12,859 nt of DNA, from assembly GCA_020024515.1 (NCBI GenBank), contig JAHHTR010000055.1, positions 1 through 12,859 of the forward strand. Reading direction: 5' to 3'. Made by a program: the position numbers and the translations under genes. Of this stretch, positions 8,332 to 12,859 are shown in pieces. This DNA comes from Angelakisella sp. Lineage in GTDB: Bacteria; Bacillota; Clostridia; Oscillospirales; Ruminococcaceae. The notes beneath the pieces are model-generated. The model was not told the origin of the DNA. It saw only the letters and a program-made list of their open reading frames with translations, and ran no database searches. Every line of letters starts with the position of its first letter. Position 1 is the stretch's first letter.

Positions 8332-8783
8332 TCCACTTCCTCCAACATCTTATCTGCGTCTTCAGCTGCCTTAACCTTGTTATTCGCCTTTATAATAATA
8401 CCATTTTCATCAATTAAATAAGTAGTTCTTAGCACTCCCATTGATACTTTTCCGTATAGCTTCTTTTCCTTCCAAACATCATAGCTTTCAATAACGCTGC
8501 GCTCAGGATCAGATAGGATTGGAAATCTCAGTGAAAATTTTTCTGAAAATTTTTGGTGAGATGCAACACTGTCCTTGCTGATACCCAAAACCACAATACC
8601 TTTCTCGGTAAATTGAGGAAAGTTTGCAGAATATCCACAAGCTTGCTTTGTGCAACCCGGAGTATTGTCTTTTGGATAAAAATAAAGAATTACCCTTTTT
8701 CCTCTGTACAGGGAAAGTGTGTGTAAATTCCCCTCCTGATCGGGTAGTTGAAAATCAGGAGCAACTGTTCCTATTTCAAGCAT
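8328..8783 (-). CDS. bcp: Thioredoxin-dependent thiol peroxidase, Bcp/PrxQ-type peroxiredoxin
   Basis: A cytoplasmic peroxiredoxin that reduces hydrogen peroxide and organic hydroperoxides, with electrons normally from thioredoxin. The diagnostic stretch YPKDNTPGCTKQAC places the peroxidatic cysteine at C44 and a resolving cysteine at C49, the five-residue spacing typical of 2-Cys Bcp/PrxQ proteins. The opening APDFQLPDQEG and the later GISKDS and FPILSDP are also family hallmarks. Length (151 aa) is normal. GGAGGT (8792-8797) stands 8 nt before the ATG. First gene of a two-gene operon with yaaA, whose start overlaps its stop. Confidence 0.95.
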   Translation of the reverse strand: MLEIGTVAPDFQLPDQEGNLHTLSLYRGKRVILYFYPKDNTPGCTKQACGYSANFPQFTEKGIVVLGISKDSVASHQKFSEKFSLRFPILSDPERSVIESYDVWKEKKLYGKVSMGVLRTTYLIDENGIIIKANNKVKAAEDADKMLEEVE

Positions 8784-8818
8784 AATAAATAACCTCCTAT
8801 ATATTCTTCATAAAACAA

Positions 8819-8847
8819 ATTATAAATGACGATTTAAGACAAGTCAA
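8819..8847 (-). promoter_or_regulatory. Near-consensus sigma-A promoter for bcp-yaaA
   Basis: On the minus strand TTGACT (8847-8842), a 17-bp spacer and TATAAT (8824-8819) match 11 of 12 consensus positions. Transcription should start near 8812, giving a leader of about 29 nt that contains the bcp ribosome binding site. I saw no clear PerR-type palindrome overlapping it, so how peroxide would control it is unknown. Confidence 0.8.
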
Positions 8848-9054
8848 TTAAATTATGGTTTTAATTTTATCATTAATAAGTTTTCATATTATTTTATAAA
8901 AAAAATAATGAAACCAGTAGTCATATAAATAATGCTGTAATAAAATAACTACCATAAAAAACGATTTTAATATTGAATATTTTACTGTATAATTTTTAGT
9001 GTATTTAATATAAATTTTCAAAATATATTTTATAAAAAGTCAAAAAGTTTATCT

Positions 9055-10065
9055 TTACGTGCTTTCTCTTTCAATCAAAATAGTTTGATAGTGAAGATGT
9101 ATTGGCTCACCACCATTAATCATGCTGTGCAAAGTATCAAAAATAGCTTTTGCTACACCATTACGGTCAATTTCTATTGTAGTTAATTTTGGATATGTTA
9201 CCCTACTTATTCTTGAATTATCAAAACCGACAACCGAAATATCTTTCGGAATAGATTTACCGCAACTATGAATTGTATTTATAGCAATAGATGCTATTTC
9301 ATCATTTCTAGCTATAATACCGTCAATGGGCATATCGCTGTTAATACGTGCAATCAATGCTTTCATCAATTCATCTTCATTATGACAACCTGAAATTATA
9401 CTGTCTTTTGTTAACGCAAGACCGCTATCGAGTATTTGCTCGCAAAATCCACAGTAGCGAAGGTCACGCATATTGCTAAAATGCCCCTGTAAACTCAATC
9501 TGTCGATATATACTAATTGTTTTCTTCCTTTATTAACCAGTAACTGCACAGCTTTGCGAATACCCTCATTAAGACCTGTATACACAACGGATATACGTGG
9601 GTTTAAATCCTCATATTCACGATTACCGACCATTACGACAGAAATTCCGTAATCAGTCAACATTTGAAGATACTCCCTACGAAAAGAAGTTGAACTTATT
9701 ACAACACCGTCAGGTTGACGACTGATGATTTGTGATATAAAATCCTCACTGTCATGATTACCTGTCAAAGAGATTAAATATCCCTGACTATATGCGGACT
9801 TATCCATTTCGGAAACCAAATGTCCAAAATGCTCATTTGCAATATTATCCGCAATAAACATAATATGCTTACTCGACTTTCCTTTTAATGCACGAGCAAT
9901 ATTATTCGGATGATAGTTTAATTCACGTATAGCTTTTAAAACACGTTGACGCTTCTCCTCGGCAACGTATCTGTTATTATTAATTACATAAGATACAATA
10001 GTTTCGGATACATCCGCTTTTATGGCAACATCTTTTCTTGTAACCTTACTTATATTTGGTGACAT
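9055..10065 (-). CDS. LacI-family transcriptional repressor, probable regulator of the adjacent aminosugar operon
   Basis: A 336-aa dimeric repressor of the LacI/GalR family. Residues 8-28 form the helix-turn-helix (VTRKDVAIKADVSETIVSYV); residues 50-61 (NYHPNNIARALK) are the hinge helix, whose leucine (L60) normally inserts into a central CpG of the operator. From about residue 65 a periplasmic-binding-protein-like effector domain follows, with IIARNDEIA, SVVGFDN and YPKLTTIEID. The start at 10065 is chosen because GGAGG (10073-10077) is 7 nt upstream; an ATG at 10131 in the same frame would add 22 residues unlike any LacI N-terminus and lies upstream of the predicted transcript start. It is divergent from the SIS-nagA operon, and operator-like sites with central CpG lie at both promoters. 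The effector is inferred to be an aminosugar phosphate; the sequence does not show which one. Confidence 0.92.
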   Translation of the reverse strand: MSPNISKVTRKDVAIKADVSETIVSYVINNNRYVAEEKRQRVLKAIRELNYHPNNIARALKGKSSKHIMFIADNIANEHFGHLVSEMDKSAYSQGYLISLTGNHDSEDFISQIISRQPDGVVISSTSFRREYLQMLTDYGISVVMVGNREYEDLNPRISVVYTGLNEGIRKAVQLLVNKGRKQLVYIDRLSLQGHFSNMRDLRYCGFCEQILDSGLALTKDSIISGCHNEDELMKALIARINSDMPIDGIIARNDEIASIAINTIHSCGKSIPKDISVVGFDNSRISRVTYPKLTTIEIDRNGVAKAIFDTLHSMINGGEPIHLHYQTILIEREST

Positions 10066-10096
10066 ACCGTTTCCTCCATAATTAAAAACGTGTAGA

Positions 10097-10114
10097 TATT
10101 TACACGTATGTACA
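10097..10114. promoter_or_regulatory. Candidate LacI-family operator at the repressor's own start site
   Basis: This 18-bp stretch, centred on C10105/G10106, matches the perfect palindrome at 10323-10340 at 14 of 18 positions, including the central CACGT core. It overlaps the expected transcription start of the repressor (near 10113), the classic place for autorepression. A partly overlapping inverted repeat (ACGTGTA, 6-nt gap, TACACGT at 10088-10107) is also present, so the exact boundaries are uncertain. Confidence 0.6.
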
Positions 10115-10119
10115 AACAA

Positions 10120-10147
10120 ATTATAACACATAATATTTATCCGTCAA
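10120..10147 (-). promoter_or_regulatory. Promoter of the LacI-family repressor gene
   Basis: Minus-strand TTGACG (10147-10142) and TATAAT (10125-10120) lie 16 bp apart. The -10 is perfect and the -35 matches 5 of 6. Transcription would start near 10113, about 48 nt before the ATG at 10065. Confidence 0.72.
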
Positions 10148-10157
10148 TACAACATAT

Positions 10158-10195
10158 TATGTTTTGTTTACTTTACACAAGAAGAACAAAACATA
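10158..10195. repeat. Inverted repeat with 11-bp perfect arms between the two promoters
   Basis: TATGTTTTGTT (10158-10168) and its exact reverse complement AACAAAACATA (10185-10195) flank a 16-bp spacer. It sits 10 bp upstream of the repressor -35 box and 43 bp upstream of the SIS -35 box, so it is unlikely to be transcribed from either promoter. That position suits a DNA-binding site for a second regulator better than an RNA hairpin. The function is unknown. Confidence 0.5.
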
Positions 10196-10238
10196 TTTTG
10201 CCACTTCCTAAATCTTTAAAGATAATTAAATATTTATA

Positions 10239-10267
10239 TTGACTTTTTTCTATATATAAATTATACT
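10239..10267 (+). promoter_or_regulatory. Promoter of the SIS-nagA operon
   Basis: TTGACT (10239-10244), a 17-bp spacer and TATACT (10262-10267) match 10 of 12 consensus positions. The transcript would start near 10274, leaving an unusually long leader of about 235 nt before the SIS gene, with the palindrome at 10323-10340 roughly 50 bp downstream of the start. Confidence 0.72.
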
Positions 10268-10277
10268 TTAAATAAGA

Positions 10278-10305
10278 TTTTGAATATTCCCATATATATT
10301 CAAAA
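10278..10305 (+). repeat. Inverted repeat at the start of the SIS-nagA leader
   Basis: TTTTGAATAT (10278-10287) and ATATTCAAAA (10296-10305) are perfect 10-bp arms around an 8-nt loop. It begins within about 5 nt of the predicted transcription start, so it could be a 5'-end stabilising hairpin in the mRNA or another protein-binding site. It is very AT-rich, so the hairpin would be weak. Confidence 0.45.
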
Positions 10306-10322
10306 CATTTTTATTTATCATA

Positions 10323-10340
10323 TATACACACGTGTGTATA
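10323..10340. promoter_or_regulatory. 18-bp perfect palindrome, candidate main LacI-family operator
   Basis: TATACACACGTGTGTATA is a perfect palindrome with a central CpG, the standard form for LacI/GalR-family operators. It lies about 50-67 bp downstream of the predicted SIS transcription start, where a bound repressor would act as a roadblock. A related site lies 226 bp away at the repressor's own promoter, which would permit DNA looping. Confidence 0.68.
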
Positions 10341-10368
10341 GCTGTATGTCTTTTATAAGAATTCATAA

Positions 10369-10476
10369 TATTTAGTCTATTTTAAAGACTGGAAAGACGA
10401 GGTTTTGCAAAATATATTGACTACAAACTTAGAACAGATGAAAAAAGCCGCAAAAAAACGGCTATGCCATTCCTGA
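10369..10476 (+). pseudogene. Short open frame in the SIS leader, possible gene remnant or leader peptide
   Basis: A 35-codon frame bounded by stops reads like protein (DWKDEVLQNILTTN, then EQMKKAAKK) and ends at TGA (10474-10476). Its only ATG is at 10438, giving a 12-residue lysine-rich peptide without a good ribosome binding site. Deleting one A in the seven-A run at 10452-10458 would join it to a continuing frame (NGYAIPEKYRTKKG) that overlaps the SIS start. That suggests a frameshifted gene end, but A-rich DNA can produce this by chance. I do not recognise a family. A 5-bp hairpin (10446-10450 with 10459-10463) lies inside it. Confidence 0.2.
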
Positions 10477-10508
10477 AAAATATCGAACTAAAAAAGGAGT
10501 AAAATATA

Positions 10509-11564
10509 ATGGAAAAAAAGAACAGTTCTCTTACTTATAGTGAAATTTATAATCAAGACGTGTCTTTTGCTGCAATCAACAACACTTTGCCTGAGATAAT
10601 GTCAACACTTGATAAAGTATTTGAAAAAGAATACGATGAGCTAATATTTACAGGTTGCGGTACAAGTCTATATCTTGCTCAAACTGCCGCTCATGCTTGG
10701 ATGACTTACAATAACACACCTGCAAAGGCTGTTTGCTGTTCAGAACTATACTTCTTCCCTGAAGTTTATCTAAAAGGCAAACGTGTACTTGTACTTCCAA
10801 TTACAAGAAAGAGTTATACAACAGAAGTTCGTATGGCAATCGAAAAAGCTCGCACATATCCTAATGTAACAACTCTTTCAATTACTTGTGATGCTGATTC
10901 AAAGCTATATAACGACAACTACATACTGTCTCCTGATACAGCGGAAGACAGTGTTATCATGACACGCAGTTTTACAAGTATGGTTTACCTATCAGTAATA
11001 CTATCTATGTACGCAGCAGGCCGTCATGAAGAAATAGAGCAAATGAAAGACTACCCGGCTCATGCGAAACGTCTTCTTGCTTCTATGGACAATCTTGCAA
11101 AGAAAATTGTTGAGGAACACAGCAATCTAAATCTATTTATCACACTTGGTCAAGGCATATACTACGGTGTTGCTAATGAATGTATGAATAAAATGAAGGA
11201 AATGGGATTAACAAATTCTGAGGCTTATTACGGTATGGAATATCGTCATGGTCCAATGAGCTTGGTTGACGAAAATACACTTATTCTAACACTTGCGCAC
11301 CCTGATACAATGAAAGAAGATGCGGCACTTCTTTCACAAATGAAGAGTTACGGAGCTGTTACAGCTGTTCTTGGTGATGGTGTAACTGAATGTATGAAAG
11401 ATGCTGACTACCATTTGGAAATGGGTTGTAGCTACAACGCACAACAAAATGCTGCTCTTATCGGCTTTATAGGTCAATTTATCGGTTACTATATTGCTGA
11501 ACAAAAAAACATTGACGCAGATAATCCTCGCCACCTAACACAAGCTATCGTTTTGGAGAAATAA
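10509..11564 (+). CDS. Double-SIS-domain aminosugar-phosphate isomerase/deaminase (NagB-II/AgaS-like)
   Basis: A cytoplasmic 351-aa protein with two SIS domains, related to the isomerase half of GlmS and to NagB-II and AgaS. Domain 1 (about 30-175) has FTGCGTSLYLA (48-58) and VIMTRSFTSM (149-158). Domain 2 (about 195-340) has LGQGIYYGVANE, then EYRHGP (244-249), matching the GlmS catalytic segment, and the tail DNPRHLTQAIV matches the GlmS C-terminus. There is no glutaminase domain, so it should run in the catabolic direction. With nagA next door the likely reaction is glucosamine 6-phosphate to fructose 6-phosphate plus ammonia; galactosamine 6-phosphate is the alternative. The phosphate loop, normally SxSGxT, reads T99-R-K-S-Y-T104, which is odd. 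AGGAG (10495-10499) is 9 nt before the ATG. First gene of the operon, probably under the divergent LacI protein. Confidence 0.85.
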   Translation: MEKKNSSLTYSEIYNQDVSFAAINNTLPEIMSTLDKVFEKEYDELIFTGCGTSLYLAQTAAHAWMTYNNTPAKAVCCSELYFFPEVYLKGKRVLVLPITRKSYTTEVRMAIEKARTYPNVTTLSITCDADSKLYNDNYILSPDTAEDSVIMTRSFTSMVYLSVILSMYAAGRHEEIEQMKDYPAHAKRLLASMDNLAKKIVEEHSNLNLFITLGQGIYYGVANECMNKMKEMGLTNSEAYYGMEYRHGPMSLVDENTLILTLAHPDTMKEDAALLSQMKSYGAVTAVLGDGVTECMKDADYHLEMGCSYNAQQNAALIGFIGQFIGYYIAEQKNIDADNPRHLTQAIVLEK

Positions 11565-11582
11565 TTAAATATTTATATAAAT

Positions 11583-11615
11583 AAATAGCCACTATATCAT
11601 TTATAGTGGCTATTT
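11583..11615 (+). terminator. Hairpin between the SIS gene and nagA (attenuator, partial terminator or mRNA stabiliser)
   Basis: Two exact 14-bp arms (11583-11596 and 11602-11615) close a 5-nt loop, 18 bp after the SIS stop. The stem ends in TATTT but is followed by AAGTAA, not a T run, so full termination is doubtful. The nagA ribosome binding site begins only 8 nt downstream, so the hairpin may limit nagA expression relative to the SIS gene or protect the upstream mRNA. Confidence 0.6.
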
Positions 11616-11636
11616 AAGTAATAGGAGTGAATTAAA

Positions 11637-12791
11637 ATAGAAAAGTTATTAATTAAAGGTGGTTTGGTTTGGCAAAACCGCCACTTCAATAAAAAAGATA
11701 TATTTATAAATAATGGTATTATAGAACAGGTAGAAAACGAAATTAAATCTACTGATAATTGTCAAGTAATAGACGCAAACGGTATGAAAGTAGTTCCGGG
11801 TTTTATTGATGTTCATACCCATGGTGGTGCGGGTATAGATGTAAATGCCGCAACTGACGAACAACTAAATAATGTAATAGGAAAATTCTTTGCAAGTAAT
11901 GGTACAACAAGTTGGCTTGCAAGTGTACTTACAGATACACCAGAGCAAACACTGTGGTGCATAGAGCAAATAAAAAAAGCAAGCAAGTGCAAAGGTGAAC
12001 ACGCGCAACTTCTTGGTGTGCACTTAGAAGGACCTTTCCTTGCCTCAGAATATAAAGGAGCAATGCCAGAACATCTTTTGCGTAAAGGTGACATTGAGCT
12101 TCTACAAAAATATATAGATGTGGGCGAAGGAGCTATTCGATATCTTACTGTTTCCCCTGAGGTAGAGGGTGTTATTGAGTCAATACAAAAGTTTTCCAAC
12201 AAAGTAAAAATTGCTATCGGACATTCCGGTGCTGACTATGATACTTGTATGAAAGCGATTGAACTTGGTGCTGTAAGCTGTACACATACATTTAACGGTA
12301 TGAAACTATTTCATCAACATTTTCCATCTGTTATGGGAGCAGTACTTGAAAGTGATGTTTATTGTGAAGCAATTTGCGATGGCCGTCACCTACATCCTGG
12401 TACAGTTCGCCTACTACTAAAATGTAAAGGTTTGGAACGTGTAGTCGCTATAACAGACAGTATAATGGCGGCAGGTCTACCTGACGGAAACTATAAACTT
12501 GGTGTAAATGATGTTGTTGTAAAAAACGGTGATGCTATGCTTGCAGATAAGGGAAGTCGTGCCGGCAGTACACTTACAACAAATAAAGCACTACAAAATT
12601 TAGTTGCTTTCACAAAACTACCTTTGGAAAATATTATTCCATTACTTACAGAAAATCCGGCAGATTTATTGAATATTGGCAATCAAAAAGGACGTATTAT
12701 GGTTGGTAACGATGCTGATATCGTATTTCTTGATGATACACTTACAGTTACAAGAACAATAGTCGGAGGCAAATCAGTTTATCAAGCTTAA
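11637..12791 (+). CDS. nagA: N-acetylglucosamine-6-phosphate deacetylase, apparently starting at ATA
   Basis: NagA, of the amidohydrolase superfamily, removes acetate from N-acetylglucosamine 6-phosphate in the cytoplasm, feeding the neighbouring SIS enzyme. With the start used here (384 aa) the metal and catalytic residues are H60 and H62 (DVHTHGG), E131 (HLEGPFL), H196 (GHSGA), H217 (HTFNGM), H251 (DGRHLHP) and catalytic D274 (TDSIMAAG). These lie within one residue of the E. coli NagA positions (E131, H195, H216, H251, D273). Start choice: the frame is closed by TGA at 11628; AGGAG (11623-11627) is 9 nt before ATA at 11637, and the next codons read EKLLIKGGLVW, the expected first beta-strand. 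No ATG, GTG or TTG occurs in frame until TTG at 11664, which would remove that strand and has only a weak AAAGG too close to it. Either ATA is used or an original ATG has changed. Confidence 0.93.
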   Translation: MEKLLIKGGLVWQNRHFNKKDIFINNGIIEQVENEIKSTDNCQVIDANGMKVVPGFIDVHTHGGAGIDVNAATDEQLNNVIGKFFASNGTTSWLASVLTDTPEQTLWCIEQIKKASKCKGEHAQLLGVHLEGPFLASEYKGAMPEHLLRKGDIELLQKYIDVGEGAIRYLTVSPEVEGVIESIQKFSNKVKIAIGHSGADYDTCMKAIELGAVSCTHTFNGMKLFHQHFPSVMGAVLESDVYCEAICDGRHLHPGTVRLLLKCKGLERVVAITDSIMAAGLPDGNYKLGVNDVVVKNGDAMLADKGSRAGSTLTTNKALQNLVAFTKLPLENIIPLLTENPADLLNIGNQKGRIMVGNDADIVFLDDTLTVTRTIVGGKSVYQA

Positions 12792-12859
12792 ATAATATTT
12801 TATAATTATAGATTTACAATATAAGTGCAACACTAAAAAATAATGACTCATAAAAGGAA

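Larger units (their letters stand above)
10066..10508. other. Divergent control region between the repressor gene and the SIS-nagA operon
   Basis: 443 bp with no convincing intact gene. From left to right: the repressor ribosome binding site, an operator-like site over its transcription start, its promoter, an 11-bp inverted repeat, the SIS promoter, a 10-bp inverted repeat, an 18-bp perfect palindrome, and a 120-bp leader with a short open frame. The parts are listed separately. Confidence 0.8.

Noticed and set aside
8848..9054. Hairpin terminator of the LacI gene (GTAGT/ACTAC at 8917-8952) and palindromic AAAATATATTTT near 9020
   Set aside because: The stem is only 5 bp with a 26-nt loop and the T run is 12 nt away; the rest is simple AT-rich sequence. 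No terminator could be called with confidence.
10066..10131. N-terminal extension of the LacI-family protein to the ATG at 10131
   Set aside because: The extra 22 residues are unlike the family, no ribosome binding site precedes that ATG, and the -10 box at 10120-10125 would lie inside the coding sequence.
10274..10508. glmS-type ribozyme in the long leader of the SIS gene
   Set aside because: The leader is long enough, but it is AT-rich with only short hairpins and none of the GC-rich pseudoknotted core I would expect; the downstream protein also lacks the GlmS glutaminase half.
11813..12202. A 129-codon open frame on the minus strand across the middle of nagA
   Set aside because: It is antisense to strongly conserved NagA active-site sequence, has no ribosome binding site and is rich in residues produced by reverse reading of a coding frame.
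12792..12859. Start of another gene at the right edge (ATG at 12843, AAAGGAA at the end)
   Set aside because: The ATG has no ribosome binding site before it. The terminal AAAGGAA may serve a gene beyond the window, but nothing can be shown.
1..12859. CRISPR arrays, insertion sequences, toxin-antitoxin or phage genes, tRNA or rRNA genes
   Set aside because: No direct repeat arrays, transposase motifs, terminal repeats or RNA-gene signatures were found; the window is mostly core metabolism plus one surface protein.

Overview
The window looks like chromosomal DNA of a low-GC Gram-positive bacterium of the class Clostridia (Bacillota). This rests on roughly one-third GC by eye, strong AGGAG-type ribosome binding sites, near-consensus sigma-A promoters, a long surface protein built from clostridial-type modules, and the flavour of the LacI-family regulator. 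I cannot place it to genus. TGA is a stop (end of bcp), so the code is standard.

Region by region: (1) 1-3780, + strand: nrdA and nrdB, encoding an aerobic-type class Ia ribonucleotide reductase with all radical and metal-site residues visible, behind a possible promoter and closed by a long hairpin terminator. (2) 3800-7318, - strand: a 1151-aa secreted, wall- or membrane-anchored multidomain surface protein (probable beta-helix, three Ig-like domains, chitobiase-C-like module, C-terminal anchor), convergent with nrdAB. (3) 7526-8847, - strand: a two-gene peroxide-defence operon, bcp then yaaA, overlapping by 4 bp and driven by a near-consensus promoter. (4) 9055-10065, - strand: a LacI-family repressor, divergent from (5) 10509-12791, + strand: a double-SIS aminosugar-phosphate isomerase/deaminase and nagA. 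The 443-bp divergent region holds a promoter for each direction, two related operator-like sites with a central CpG, and two further long inverted repeats.

How they fit: NagA deacetylates an N-acetylhexosamine 6-phosphate, and the SIS protein probably then isomerises and deaminates the hexosamine 6-phosphate into glycolysis. The LacI protein probably represses both itself and this operon. nrdAB (oxygen-requiring) and bcp-yaaA (peroxide and iron control) both suggest a cell that meets oxygen.

Most unusual points: nagA appears to start at ATA, an altered phosphate-binding loop in the SIS enzyme, the paired operators, and a degenerate sorting signal on the surface protein. I found no defence system, mobile element, CRISPR array or RNA gene, and nothing I could honestly call a wholly new system.
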